This document shows, piece by piece, positions 43,542 through 54,100 of a DNA stretch of 64,000 nt. Within the stretch, counting starts at the first letter, position 1; each line of letters opens with the position of its first letter. The notes under the pieces are model-generated. The model was given only the letters and a program-made list of their open reading frames with translations. It did no database searches and was not told the origin of the DNA. The stretch lies in contig NC_008391.1 of the NCBI RefSeq assembly GCF_000203915.1, forward strand, positions 248,001 through 312,000, in the 5' to 3' direction. The stretch is from Burkholderia ambifaria AMMD. GTDB lineage: Bacteria > Pseudomonadota > Gammaproteobacteria > Burkholderiales > Burkholderiaceae. The translations under genes were made by a program, and so were the position numbers.

Positions 43542-44756
43542 ATGGCTCTTTCGACAACCGATCCGCGGGGCCACGCAGGCGCCGTGGCGTCGCCGCCTGT
43601 TGCCGCGCGGCTCACGGCCGCGGAGCAGGCGATTAACCCGCTGCTCGAAGCGTCGCGCGTTCTGTTGCAGGCATTGGCCGATACGCCCGACATGCTCGAT
43701 GCCGACGCTATTACACGGTGGCGTCGATGGCTGGGGCAGGAAGTTCGTCTCTTCACCCGGATCTCCGGTGAACTCCAGCTCAGCCCCGAGCATGTCCGGC
43801 GCGCAAGCTATTGTCTGTGCTCCGCGCTCGACGAGGCGGCGATGCAGACGTCGTGGGGAAAGGGCGAAACAACCGGCGTCGAATGGCAGGACAACAGTCT
43901 GGCGAGTGTGTCGGGGCATGATCGTCAGGGCGGCGACCGTGTTTTCCAGCTGATCGACGAGGCCATGCGCGATCCGCGCGAGAACCTCGATCTGATTGAG
44001 TTGTACCAAAACGTACTCGATCTCGGGTTTCGTGGGCGGTACCGATTTGAAGCAGGCGGTCACAAGCGCTTGCAGGTGATTCGCGAACACGTGCACGACG
44101 CGGTTATGACGGGTGGGCTGAACGTGAATCGCGTCAGCGAGCCGCCGAAACGTACGCGACAGACGGTCGATCCGTGGGTACGTCCGGTGGCGGTGCGTCG
44201 ATCGCGAGCGAGGTTCGTAGGAGGTCTCGCTGTTGCGTTATTGCTGGGGGCCGGGGGCTACGCCGCGGCGGACCGTTGGGTGCGCACGAAAGAGACCCGC
44301 CGGGCTTTGCCGCTTGATGCGCTCGCTCGAAACCTGGAACAACGGCTTCGCGACGAGGTTGCCGCGGGGAATGTCGAACTGATTCGCGCTCCCGGGAGCG
44401 ATGCGTTGACGCTGCGGTTTGGCGGCCTGTTTGCGCCTGGGGATGCGGCGGTGGCGCCGTGGGGGGCTTCTGTCGTGGCTTCGGCCGGGCGGGAAATCGC
44501 AGTGCTGACCGGCAGTGCAACCGTGCATGTGGCGGGCTACGCGGACAGCACGTCGGCCCGTTCGACACGCCAAGCGTCTAACCAGGCGCTTTCCGAAGCG
44601 CGGGCCCGGCACGTGGCCCAGATTCTCGTTTCGGCTGGCGTATCGGCGCCGCGTATCAGTGTCGAGGGAAATGGCGAGGCCGATTCGCTGGCGGACAACG
44701 GAACCGCGGCGGGAAGGGCGAGAAATCGCCGCGTCGAAGTGACCATCACGGATTGA
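43542..44756 (+). CDS. Second TssL-like protein (DotU plus OmpA)
   Basis: A 404-residue protein with the same plan as the tssL product: DotU domain (about 25-190, INPLLEASRVLLQALADTPD, ASYCLCSALDEAAMQTSWG), one transmembrane helix (225-243) and an OmpA-like domain (about 285-400, NQALSEARARHVAQIL, NRRVEVTI). It is clearly related to TssL but well diverged. It follows tssM by 20 bp, so it is in the same operon. It may be an alternative or extra subunit, or a duplicate under relaxed constraint; all domains look intact. Confidence 0.88.
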   Translation: MALSTTDPRGHAGAVASPPVAARLTAAEQAINPLLEASRVLLQALADTPDMLDADAITRWRRWLGQEVRLFTRISGELQLSPEHVRRASYCLCSALDEAAMQTSWGKGETTGVEWQDNSLASVSGHDRQGGDRVFQLIDEAMRDPRENLDLIELYQNVLDLGFRGRYRFEAGGHKRLQVIREHVHDAVMTGGLNVNRVSEPPKRTRQTVDPWVRPVAVRRSRARFVGGLAVALLLGAGGYAAADRWVRTKETRRALPLDALARNLEQRLRDEVAAGNVELIRAPGSDALTLRFGGLFAPGDAAVAPWGASVVASAGREIAVLTGSATVHVAGYADSTSARSTRQASNQALSEARARHVAQILVSAGVSAPRISVEGNGEADSLADNGTAAGRARNRRVEVTITD

Positions 44757-44777
44757 CGTTCGATAGCGGGTCTTCGA

Positions 44778-45677
44778 TTACCGCGTGGATGGCGCGGCGG
44801 TTGCGAATTCTTCGACGACGGCTTCGATCACGGCCTGCACGCGCGCGGTCTTGTAGAGATCGGCATGGGCGACGAGCCACACGTCGAAATGATTGCATCG
44901 CCGGGCCATGAGACGCACCAGTTCCGGCTCGGCTTCGGCGCGGAAGCACGGCAGCTCGGCAATGCCGAGCCCTGCAAGCGCGGCCTCGACCAGCATCATC
45001 GTCGACGATGTCTGGAACATCACGCGGCCGCGCGAAGTCGGTTCGCCGCATAGCGCGTCCCACATCGTCGGCATCACCGGCTGCTGGTACATCACCAGAT
45101 CGTGTCCGTCGAACGCGCTGCCCGCGACCGGTTCGCCGCGCTCGGCCAGGTAGTGGCGCGATGCATAGATGCCCGTTTCGAGATGTCCGAGCCGCCTGAC
45201 GATCAGGTCCGGCGATTCCGGCCGCAACGTGCGAATCGCGAGATCCGCTTCGCGGCGCGTGAGATTGGCGATTTCGGTCGACGTCACGCACACGACGTCG
45301 ATGCCGGCATGCCTGCGCCGCAAGCGGGCGATGGCGGGAATCACGAAACGCTTGCCGAGCGAGTCGGTCGTGGCAATGCGCACGGTTCCCGCCAGCTGCT
45401 CGTCGAGCCCCATCACGCGCCGTTCGATCGTGAGCGACGCCCGTTCCATCGTTTCGGCCGGTTCGAGCAACGCTTCGCCTGCGGTCGTCAGCACGTAGAG
45501 GGCCGGGGTTCGGAGAAACAGGCGGGCCGAGAGCTCGTCTTCGAGCGCGGCGATCCGGCGCCCCACCGTCGCCTGATCGACGTTCAGTTGCGCCGCGGCG
45601 CCGCGAAGCGTGCCGGTGCGTGCCAGGGCCAGGAAGAAGCGGGCATTGTCCCAGTTCATGCGGATCGACAGTGTCAT
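44778..45677 (-). CDS. LysR family regulator
   Basis: A 299-residue LysR-type regulator. NWDNARFFLALARTGTLRGA and the following VDQATVGRRIAALEDEL form the helix-turn-helix, then a substrate-binding domain (LAGTVRIATTDSLGKRFVIP). The ATG at 45677 (MTLSIRMNWDN) is chosen for a normal family length; MNWDN at 45659 is an alternative and neither has a strong ribosome-binding site. It converges with the T6SS second tssL at its 3' end and is divergent from the MFS pump, its probable target. Confidence 0.88.
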   Translation of the reverse strand: MTLSIRMNWDNARFFLALARTGTLRGAAAQLNVDQATVGRRIAALEDELSARLFLRTPALYVLTTAGEALLEPAETMERASLTIERRVMGLDEQLAGTVRIATTDSLGKRFVIPAIARLRRRHAGIDVVCVTSTEIANLTRREADLAIRTLRPESPDLIVRRLGHLETGIYASRHYLAERGEPVAGSAFDGHDLVMYQQPVMPTMWDALCGEPTSRGRVMFQTSSTMMLVEAALAGLGIAELPCFRAEAEPELVRLMARRCNHFDVWLVAHADLYKTARVQAVIEAVVEEFATAAPSTR

Positions 45678-45789
45678 CGGGCAAGGCGGCGGGAAGTGAG
45701 GATGCATATCTGCATCAGGGAAATGCAAAATTATCACTTTTCTGCATCGCATGCCGTTTCTAGACTCCCGGCATCTGCCTGGAGATCTC

Positions 45790-47199
45790 ATGACCGATTG
45801 CAATCCCGTTTCCGTTCCCGTATCCATGACGGCAGCGAGCCGCCCGACGGCGCGCGAGCAGCGCTTCACGCTGGCGCTTGTCGCGATCGGAATGTTCATG
45901 GCGGTACTCGATACGACGATCGTCAACGTCGCGCTGCCCGCGATGCGCACGAATCTCGGCGCGACGGTCGCGGAACTCGCGTGGATCGTCGACGCGTATA
46001 CGCTCAGCTTCGCGGCGCTGATCCTCGCGGGCGGCGCGCTGTCCGACCGGTTCGGCGCGAAGCACGTGTATCTCGCGGGGCTGGCGTTGTTCGTCGGCGC
46101 ATCGGCGGCGTGCGGCGTCGCGTCGTCCGTGGCCATCCTCGTGGCCGCGCGTTTCGTGCAGGGCATCGGCGCCGCACTCTTTTTGCCCGCGTCGCTCGCA
46201 GTCGTGCGCAGCACTTTCGACGTGCCTGCCGAGCGGGCGCGCGCGATTGCGGTCTGGGCGGGCATCGCGTCGGTCGCGGTGGCCGTGGGACCGGTGCTGG
46301 GCGGCATCCTGGTGGATGATTTCGGCTGGCGCAGCGCTTTCCTGATCAATGTGCCGACCGGCGCGCTCGCCTTCGCCGGGGCGGCGGTGCTCGTCCGGGC
46401 GTCGGTCGCGCGGCATGCGCGCCACTTCGATTGGGCCGGCCAGTGCATCGGTGCGACGGCACTCGGCGCACTGTGTTTTGCAGTGATCGAATTGCCGACG
46501 CGCGGCCCTGGCGCCGCGGAAGTCCGGTGTGCACTGCTGGTCGCCGGGCTCGCTGCCGTCGTGCTGATCGTCGTCGAGCGGCGCGCCCGCAATCCGATGG
46601 TTCCGCTGGTCTGGTTTCGCAATCGTATATTCGTTGCGATGAACGTGATGGGCAGTCTCGTCTATGTCGGCTACTTCGGTCTGCTGTTCGTCCTGAGCCT
46701 GTACCTGCACGGGCGCTTCGGCATGAGTGCGCGGCAGACGGGGCTGACGTTGTTGCCGTTTGCGCTGAGTTTGTCGCTTGGCAATCTGTTGTCGGGGAAA
46801 TGGCAGGGCCGCGTCCACCCGGTCCGGCTGATGGCAAACGGCCTCGGGATGGCGGCGCTGGCCATTCCGGCGCTCGCGGTCGCGCTCACGCTGCGCGCGC
46901 CGTGGCCGGTGGTCTGGGCGGCCATGGCCGCCTTCGGCACCGGGACCGCGTTGTCCGTGGCGCCGATGATCGCGACCGTGCTCGAACAGGTGCCTGCGGA
47001 TGCGGCGGGCGTGGCGTCGGGATTCCTCAATGCGGCGAGACAGGCAGGGAGCCTGCTCGGCGTGGCCATCGCAGGCGCCGCGACGATACTGTTGCCGAAT
47101 CTGACCGACGCGCTGTGGGCGATCGCGGCGGTCGGCTGTGTCGCCTATGCGACGGCCGCCTTTACCGCGCGGACGGCGGGCACCGCGAAAGGCACGTGA
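45790..47199 (+). CDS. MFS drug efflux transporter (EmrB/QacA-like)
   Basis: A 469-residue polytopic transporter with about 14 hydrophobic segments, of the DHA2 drug:proton antiporter group. FMAVLDTTIVNVALPAMRTN is the antiporter motif in helix 1, and GGALSDRFGAKHVYLAGLAL is motif A. GGAG lies 5 nt before the ATG at 45790. It is divergent from a LysR regulator with a 112-bp gap, so substrate-induced efflux is plausible. The substrate is unknown. Confidence 0.9.
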   Translation: MTDCNPVSVPVSMTAASRPTAREQRFTLALVAIGMFMAVLDTTIVNVALPAMRTNLGATVAELAWIVDAYTLSFAALILAGGALSDRFGAKHVYLAGLALFVGASAACGVASSVAILVAARFVQGIGAALFLPASLAVVRSTFDVPAERARAIAVWAGIASVAVAVGPVLGGILVDDFGWRSAFLINVPTGALAFAGAAVLVRASVARHARHFDWAGQCIGATALGALCFAVIELPTRGPGAAEVRCALLVAGLAAVVLIVVERRARNPMVPLVWFRNRIFVAMNVMGSLVYVGYFGLLFVLSLYLHGRFGMSARQTGLTLLPFALSLSLGNLLSGKWQGRVHPVRLMANGLGMAALAIPALAVALTLRAPWPVVWAAMAAFGTGTALSVAPMIATVLEQVPADAAGVASGFLNAARQAGSLLGVAIAGAATILLPNLTDALWAIAAVGCVAYATAAFTARTAGTAKGT

Positions 47200-47317
47200 C
47201 TGGACGCCGCGCCGAATGTGGAGGACCATTTCATCGATACGCCGCGAACGCGCGTGCACGATCGCTGCGCTGTTCGCGCCGCACCGAATCCTGCCGAACC
47301 CTGTCGAGCGGAACATC

Positions 47318-48112
47318 ATGGAACCCGATCAAGAGACTGCCGAGCCGATCCTGTTGCGCGACGCGCACGACGGCGTCGTCACGCTGCGGCTGAACCGGCC
47401 GCCACAGTTCAACGCGTTGTCGGAGGCGATGCTCGCGAGCCTGCACGACGCGTTCGAATCGCTGGCCGCCGATCCGCACGTGCGCTGCGTCGTGCTCGCC
47501 GCGCAAGGCAAGGCGTTCTGCGCGGGCCACGACCTGCGGCAGATGCGCGGCAAGCCCGAACTCGATTACTACCGCACGCTGTTCGCGCAATGCAGCCGCG
47601 TGATGCTCGCGATGCGCGCATTGCCGGTGCCGGTGATCGCGCGCGTGCAGGGGATCGCAACGGCGGCCGGCTGCCAGCTCGTCGCCGCGTGCGACCTTGC
47701 GATTGCGGCCGACACCGCGCGCTTTGCCGTGTCGGGCATCAACGTCGGGTTGTTCTGTTCGACGCCGGCCGTCGCGTTGAGCCGCAACGTCACCGCGAAG
47801 CGGGCGTTCGACATGCTCGTGACCGGGCGTTTCGTCGACGCGGCGACGGCCGCCGCGTGGGGGCTCGTCAACGAGTCCGTGCCCGAGGATGCGCTCGACG
47901 CGGCCGTCGCGCGCAAGGTCGCGGAGATCGTCGCGAAGAGCCCGGCGGCGGTGCGCTACGGCAAGCAGATGTTCTACCGGCAGCGCGAGTTGCCGCTCGA
48001 CGAAGCCTATGCGTATGCGGGCGACGTGATGGCGCGCAACATGATGGAAGAGGACGCCGGAGAAGGGATCGATGCGTTCCTGGAGAAGCGCAAGCCGACG
48101 TGGCGGTCGTAG
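47318..48112 (+). CDS. Enoyl-CoA hydratase/isomerase family protein
   Basis: A 264-residue crotonase-fold protein. VVTLRLNRPPQFNALSEAML, GKAFCAGHDLRQMRG (first oxyanion-hole segment) and GIATAAGCQLVAACDLAIAA (second) are typical; FSVSGINVGLFCSTP-type sequence (here FAVSGINVGLFCSTP) resembles the ECHDC3 subgroup. The likely reaction is hydration of a short enoyl-CoA, but residues normally supplying the two catalytic glutamates are not evident, so activity may differ. It follows the MFS gene by 118 bp. Confidence 0.85.
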   Translation: MEPDQETAEPILLRDAHDGVVTLRLNRPPQFNALSEAMLASLHDAFESLAADPHVRCVVLAAQGKAFCAGHDLRQMRGKPELDYYRTLFAQCSRVMLAMRALPVPVIARVQGIATAAGCQLVAACDLAIAADTARFAVSGINVGLFCSTPAVALSRNVTAKRAFDMLVTGRFVDAATAAAWGLVNESVPEDALDAAVARKVAEIVAKSPAAVRYGKQMFYRQRELPLDEAYAYAGDVMARNMMEEDAGEGIDAFLEKRKPTWRS

Positions 48113-48260
48113 CGCCGCGTGGCGGCGGGGCGGTAACGAGTGCTCGTTCGCCTGCGTTCCATGCCGCCGTAAAAAACAAACGGGCCGCTTGCAACGCAGC
48201 CCTCAAATGGATCCGGATGCGCCACGACACGAGCGCGTGACGCCGCATCCGTGACCGCCA

Positions 48261-49382
48261 TCAACGCCCGTGGCTGCCCGTGCGCAGCAGCGGCTGCACT
48301 TCCGACGCCCCCGGCGGCACGATCACGACCGGCACGCGGCGTGCGAGCGCGCACATCAACTCGTAGCCGATCGTGCCGCTGGCTTCCGCGACATCGTCGA
48401 CCTTCACCTGATCGCCCCACAGCTCGACGCTCGACCCGATGCCCGCGTTCGGGCACGGCGTCAGGTCGACGGTCAGCATGTCCATCGACACGCGGCCGAC
48501 GACGCGCGTCATCATGCCGTCCACCGCGATCGGCGTGCCGGTCGGCGCGTGGCGCGGATAGCCGTCCGCGTAGCCGCACGCGACCACGCCGATCCGCATC
48601 GGCCGGTCCGCGGTGAAGCGGCGACCGTAACCGACCGTCTCGTCCGGCGCGAGCGTCTGCACGCCGATGATCTTGCTGGTCAGCGTCATCGCGGGCATCA
48701 GCGGCGTGTCGGCGATGTGCCCCGCCGCGCCGGTCGGCGACGCGCCGTACAGGATCGTGCCGGGCCGCACCCAGTCGCGGTGCGCGCGCGGATGCCACAG
48801 CACGGCCGCCGAATTCGACGCCGAGCGCTCGCCCGGAATCCCGGCCGTGGCCGCGTCGAACTGCTCGAGCTGCCAGTCGACTTCGCCTTCGTCGGCGTTC
48901 GCGAAATGCATCATCAGCGTGATCTTGCCGATCGACGGCGCGGCCGCCGCGCGTTCCCACGCGGCGCGGAACGCGTACGGCCGGTAGCCGAGCCGGTTCA
49001 TCCCCGAGTTCATCTTCAACTGGATGTCGAGCGGCTGTCGCGGCTTCGCGGCGATCAGCAGGTCGAGCTGTTCGTCGCAGTGCACGGCCACCGTCAGCCG
49101 GTGGCGATCGGCCAGTTCGACGTCCGCCGGCTCGAAGATCCCTTCGAGCAGCAGCACCGGCTTGTCCCAGCCGAGCTCGCGCACGCGTACGGCTTCGTCG
49201 AGATCGAGCAGCGCGATGCCGTCGGCGGCCGCGAGGCCCGGGTAGATCCGTTCGATCCCGTGACCGTATGCGTTGGCCTTGATCACGGCCCACACGCGCG
49301 ATTGCGCGGCGGTGCGGCGGATGAAGTCGAGGTTGTGGCGGACGGCGTCCGGACGGACATGGGCGACGATGGGACGGGGCAT
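48261..49382 (-). CDS. alr: Alanine racemase
   Basis: A 373-residue PLP enzyme that interconverts L- and D-alanine for peptidoglycan or D-alanine catabolism. [13 protein letters not shown] carries the PLP-binding lysine (Lys35), and [11 protein letters not shown] and YGYGRR-like VGYGRRF with CGYADGYPR and [12 protein letters not shown] are conserved. Slightly long at the C-terminus. It is convergent with the enoyl-CoA hydratase gene and divergent from the MAPEG gene. Whether it is the biosynthetic or the catabolic (DadX-like) copy cannot be told from this window. Confidence 0.94.
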   Translation of the reverse strand: MPRPIVAHVRPDAVRHNLDFIRRTAAQSRVWAVIKANAYGHGIERIYPGLAAADGIALLDLDEAVRVRELGWDKPVLLLEGIFEPADVELADRHRLTVAVHCDEQLDLLIAAKPRQPLDIQLKMNSGMNRLGYRPYAFRAAWERAAAAPSIGKITLMMHFANADEGEVDWQLEQFDAATAGIPGERSASNSAAVLWHPRAHRDWVRPGTILYGASPTGAAGHIADTPLMPAMTLTSKIIGVQTLAPDETVGYGRRFTADRPMRIGVVACGYADGYPRHAPTGTPIAVDGMMTRVVGRVSMDMLTVDLTPCPNAGIGSSVELWGDQVKVDDVAEASGTIGYELMCALARRVPVVIVPPGASEVQPLLRTGSHGR

Positions 49383-49685
49383 GGGCAGGCTCGGGTCGAA
49401 AAGTCGTTCGGCGCGCGGCGGGGCGGCGCGGGTCGGGCAGAGTGGCGTGGCGATGCGCCAAGCCAGTGTTGAACGCTATCTTATTGGTGTTCGACCAGTT
49501 TTAATTAACGTATTTATCGGTGATTTGGTGGAATTTTTTGCGCCGGATGTGTGCTGCCACGGGCCTCAGCACCGCGCACGGCCGAGTCTCCCGTCTAGAA
49601 AACCGGTGCCTGAACAGCACCGCCCGATGCTAAGCTCTGCGCGACCCTGTCATTGATCAATGTAACCATAAAGGAGGAGACCTGG
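49383..49685. other. Divergent gap between alr and the MAPEG gene
   Basis: About 300 bp without a gene; it should hold two promoters. The AT-rich segment 49470-49540 is the best candidate for alr. CATTGATCAATG (49651-49662) is a perfect 12-bp palindrome 9 bp before the AAGGAGGAGA ribosome-binding site of the MAPEG gene; it shares the ATTGATCAAT core with a palindrome in the T6SS control region. Confidence 0.4.
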
Positions 49686-50057
49686 ATGACCACGTCCCAG
49701 CTGTGCCTGTTCATCGTCGCGCTGTTGCCGTTCCCGCTGACGTTCCTGGCCAAGGCCCGCAAGGGTTACGACAACCACACGCCGCGCGAGTACCTGGCGA
49801 AGCTCGAAGGATGGCGCGCGCGGGCGCAGGCCGCGCACCAGAATGCGTGGGAAGCGCTCGCGCTGTTCACCGCCGCGCTGGTCGTCGCGTGGCATAACGG
49901 CGCGAATGCGCACCATGTCGACCAGATCGCGATGGGATTCGTCGCGATCCGCGTCGTCTACACGCTGATGTACCTGCTGAACTGGGCGGCGCTGCGCTCG
50001 CTCGTGTGGTTCGGTGGAATGGTGTGCGTCGTCGCGCTGTTCTTCGCGGCGCCGTGA
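49686..50057 (+). CDS. MAPEG family membrane protein
   Basis: A 123-residue protein with about four transmembrane helices and the MAPEG pattern (KARKGYDNHTPREYLAKLEG, RAQAAHQNAWEALALFTAAL, and IRVVYTLMYLLNW at the third helix). Family members include glutathione S-transferase and prostaglandin synthase; the bacterial short forms are uncharacterised. A very good ribosome-binding site (AAGGAGGAGA) and the palindrome upstream suggest regulated, efficient expression. The function remains unknown. Confidence 0.85.
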   Translation: MTTSQLCLFIVALLPFPLTFLAKARKGYDNHTPREYLAKLEGWRARAQAAHQNAWEALALFTAALVVAWHNGANAHHVDQIAMGFVAIRVVYTLMYLLNWAALRSLVWFGGMVCVVALFFAAP

Positions 50058-50099
50058 CCGGCCGGTGAGCAGGCGGGGCCGGCTTTGCGTGCCGGCTTG

Positions 50100-51047
50100 C
50101 TACGCGCCGCCCGCGCCCCTTGCGTGACTGTCATTGGATGCGGGCGCAACGATCTTTGCGACGAACGGCGGCGCTTCCGCTTCGCGGCGCAGGAACGCGA
50201 TCAGCGGATCGAGCAGCCGGTGCCGCGTCGACGGGTGGCGGCGCAGCACGAAACGCCATGACGCATCGCGTGCAAGGCCCGGCACCAGCGGCACCAGCCG
50301 GGCGCTACGCAGTTCGGGCTCGATGAGCGGCATGCGGCCGAGCGCGATGCCCGCGCCGCCGAGCGCTGCGCCGATCACCTGGCTGAAGCTGCTGTAACGG
50401 ACGATCTTCGTCTCGAAGTCATCCGGCAAGCCGAATTCCGAGGCCCAGTTGCGCCAGTCGATCTCGGGGCTGTTCTCGTGCATTTCCTGCAGCAGCCGCG
50501 AGCGGCACACGTACCCCGATGCGTACGGATACAGCTCGGGGCTGCATACCGGAAACACGGTCTCCCGCATCAGCACGTCGTCGTCGGCTCGCAGCCGATG
50601 CGCGGGCACGTGCACGATCGCCAGATCGACGCTGCTGCGCGTGAAATCCGGTTCGTCGTCGAGCACGACGGCATGCAGCGGCGTTTCGGGATGACGCGAC
50701 GAGAATTCCGCGAGACGGCGCGCGAGCCACATCGACGAAAACGGCGCGTTGGCGGAAACGGTGAGGCGCTGCTCGGTGCCGCGAATTTCGGCACAGGCGT
50801 CGGTCAGGCGCGCCAGCGCGTCGCTGACGGCCGGCAGCAGGCGCGCACCGGCCGGCGTGAGACTGATGCCGCCGAGCCCCGTGCTGCGTTCGAGCAGGCG
50901 CGCGCCGAGCGATTCCTCGAGAGAACGGATCTGGTGGCTGACCGCGCTCGTCGACACGTTCAGCTCGACCGCCGCGCGTGCGAACCCGCCGAGGCGGACG
51001 GCTGCCTCGAAAGCCCGCAGTGCGCTGAGGGGAGGAAGGTGCGACAT
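50100..51047 (-). CDS. LysR family regulator (GcvA-like)
   Basis: A 315-residue LysR-type regulator of the GcvA subgroup. LSALRAFEAAVRLGGFARAA and VSTSAVSHQIRSLEESLGAR make the helix-turn-helix. The C-terminal domain is normal. It is divergent from the tandem ABC exporter, 120 bp apart, so it may control that gene. The convergent MAPEG gene lies on the other side. Confidence 0.88.
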   Translation of the reverse strand: MSHLPPLSALRAFEAAVRLGGFARAAVELNVSTSAVSHQIRSLEESLGARLLERSTGLGGISLTPAGARLLPAVSDALARLTDACAEIRGTEQRLTVSANAPFSSMWLARRLAEFSSRHPETPLHAVVLDDEPDFTRSSVDLAIVHVPAHRLRADDDVLMRETVFPVCSPELYPYASGYVCRSRLLQEMHENSPEIDWRNWASEFGLPDDFETKIVRYSSFSQVIGAALGGAGIALGRMPLIEPELRSARLVPLVPGLARDASWRFVLRRHPSTRHRLLDPLIAFLRREAEAPPFVAKIVAPASNDSHARGAGGA

Positions 51048-51167
51048 GCGGGGTATTGTAGTTGACTCAACACCCGTTGAAAAATCATCTTTTGCCGCGC
51101 GCGGGCGGCGCGGGTAGCCTCGATCCGGTCAAGAAAAAACGCAACGCAACACCGACCGGAGGACTGC

Positions 51168-54100
51168 ATGTATTTCGACCGACGACTATGGGCCATGATG
51201 GCGGGACTGCGCTGGCGGGTGGCCGCGGCCGTTGCGCTTGGGCTGCTCGCGATGGGTGTCGGCATCCTCCGTTTCGTGTTTCTCGGCCGCGTGCTGGCGC
51301 TGGTCTTTTCCGGCGCACCGGCGCGCACCATCGGTGAAGCCGTCGTTGCAACGTCGGCCTGCGTGCTGCTGCGTGCGTGGCTCGATCATCGCCGCACGGT
51401 GCTCGCGCAGCACACGGCCGGGCGCGTGCAGGCCACGCTGCGCGCGCGCCTGTTCGACCGGATCGCCGCGCTCGGCCCCGCATGGTTCAGCGGCGAACGC
51501 ACGGGCGGCGTGATGCTGGCCGTCGTCGACGGCGTCGAGCAACTGCAGACCTTCTTCGGCGTCTACCTGCCTCAGCTCGTAATTGCCGCGTGCGCGCCGG
51601 TGATGATCTTCGCGGTGCTCGCGTGGTGGGACGTGCCGACGGCCGCGATCCTGCTGGTCGCGGCGCTCGTCACGCTCGCGCTGCCGCAGCTCGTGCATCG
51701 CGCCGACCGGCGCGCGGCGCTCGCACGCTCGGCCGCCTTCAAGGCATTCGGCGAGGAGTTTCTCGACGCGGTGCAGGGCTTGCCGACGCTGAAGGCGTTC
51801 GGGCAGGGCACCGCGTTCGGCGCGAAGCTGGCCGCGAAGGCGCGCGCGCTGTCCGACAGCACGTTCTGGGTGCTCGCGCTCGGCCTGCTGACGCGGCTCT
51901 TCACCGATCTCGGCACTGGCCTCGGCGCGGCCGCGGCGATCGCGGTCGGTGCATGGCGCGTGCGGCACGGCGACATGAGCCTCGAGGCGCTGCTGATCGT
52001 GCTGATGGCCGGCAGCGAAATCTTCCGGCCGCTGCGCGACCTGCGTGCCGTACTGCACCAGGGGATGATCGGCCAGTCGGCGGCGAATGCGATCCACGCG
52101 CTGCTCGACGCGGGCAGCCGCGCGCCGGCCGCCGACGCGCCGCGCATGACGGACCTGCGCGCGGAGATCGCGTTCGACGGCGTCAGCTTCGCGTATCCGG
52201 GGCGTCGCGCGGACGCGCATGCGGCGCTGAGCTTCTCGGTTCGCGAAGGCGAGACGGTGGCGATCGTCGGGCCGAGCGGCGCGGGCAAGTCGACCATCGT
52301 GCGCCTGCTGCTGCGCCAGCACGACGTGCAGGGCGGGGCCGTCCGCATCGGGGGCCACGATGTGCGTACGCTCGACGCCGACCAGGTGCGCGAGATGATC
52401 GCGGTGGTCGCGCAGGATGCGACGCTGTTCGACGGCAGCGTCGCCGACAACCTGCGGCTCGGCCGCCCGGACGCGAGCGACGCGGACATGATCGCGGCCG
52501 CGCGCGCCGCCAACGCGCATGATTTCATCTCGGCGCTGCCCGACGGCTACGCGACGCGCATCGGCGAGCGCGGGCTCATGTTGTCGGGCGGCCAGCGCCA
52601 GCGCCTCGCGATTGCCCGGGCGCTGCTGCGCGATGCGCCGATCCTGCTGCTCGACGAGGCACTGTCGTCGGTCGATGCGGAAAACGAAGCGCTGATTCAG
52701 CAGGCGCTCGACCGGCTCACGCGCGGGCGGACGACGCTCGTGCTCGCGCACCGCCTGTCCAGCGTGATCGGCGCCGACCGCATCCTGGTGCTCGACCAGG
52801 GGCAGGTGGTCGACGAGGGCACGCACGCGGCGCTGATCGCGCGCGACGGCCCGTATCGCCGGCTGATGGGGCCGCAACTGGAAGCGGTTGCCGAATCCGT
52901 CGGCGTGGCGACGACGGCCGGTGCGACCGCGCGCGCGTCGTCGGGCCCGCAGGTGCGGCCGCTGAACGACGATGCCGGGACGATCGGCTGGCCGGAAACC
53001 TTGCAGACGCTGCTGCGGTTCGTGCGTCCGTGGCAGGGCAAGGTCGTGCTGACCGTGCTGTTCGGCATTGGTCGCGTGCTCGCGTTCATCGGCGTCGGCG
53101 TGATCGGCGCGATGGTGGTCGGCGCGGTGTCGGCCGGCCACGCGAGCCCTGTGCTCGTCGTCGCGCTGCTCGTAATCGCGCCGGTGGCGGCCGTGCTGCA
53201 TTGGCTTGAATCGTGGCTCGCGCACGACATGGCGTACCGGCTGCTCGCGGAAATGCGCATCGCGCTGTTCGCGACGCTCGAACGCCTCGCACCGGCCGGG
53301 CTGCTGCATCGCCGTTCGGGCGATCTCGTCTCGCTCGCGACGCAGGATGTCGAGACCGTCGAATACTTCTACGCGCACACGCTGGCGCCCGCGTTCGTCG
53401 CGGTGCTCGTGCCGGCAGCCGTGCTGGTGCTGCTGGCGTCGGTCGCGTGGCCGCTCGCGCTCGTGCTGCTGCCGTTCCTGTTGTGGGCCGGGCTGGCGCC
53501 CGTGCTGGCGCGGCGCGACGTCGACCGGCTCGGCACCGGCGCGCGCGAAGCGCTCGGCCAGCTCGGCGCGCACGTGACCGAAACGATCCAGGGGCTGGCG
53601 GAGCTCACCGCGTTCCAGGCGATCGCGCGCCGGCGCGCGGCGTTCGTGGCCGAGGTCGATGCGTACCGCAAGCAGCGCGCGAAGCTGCTCGACGACCTGT
53701 CGAAGCAAAGCGCCGCGCTGGAAATCGCGAGCTGGCTCGGCGGCCTGACCGTCGCGGCGCTTGGCGCGCTGCTGTGTGCGCGTGGCTGGTTTCCGCGCGA
53801 GTCGTTGCCGCTGCTGGTGCTGGTTGCCGTGGCCGCGTTCATGCCGGTTGCCGAAATCGGCCAGGTTGCGCGCCAGCTAGCCGACACGATCGCGTCGACG
53901 CGCCGGTTGCGCGCGCTGGAGAAGGAGCCCATGACCGTGACGGACGGCACGCACGCGATGCCCGGCAATCCGGCGGTGCGTTTCGAGGCAGTGTCGTTCA
54001 CGTATCCGGGCCGCGGCGTGCCAGCCATCGACCGCGTGAGCTTCGAGGTGCCGCCCGGCAGCACGGTTGCGCTGGTCGGCGCGTCGGGCGCCGGCAAGTC

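Noticed and set aside
49651..49662. FNR/Anr binding site
   Set aside because: FNR needs TTGAT-N4-ATCAA; here the halves overlap (ATTGATCAAT).
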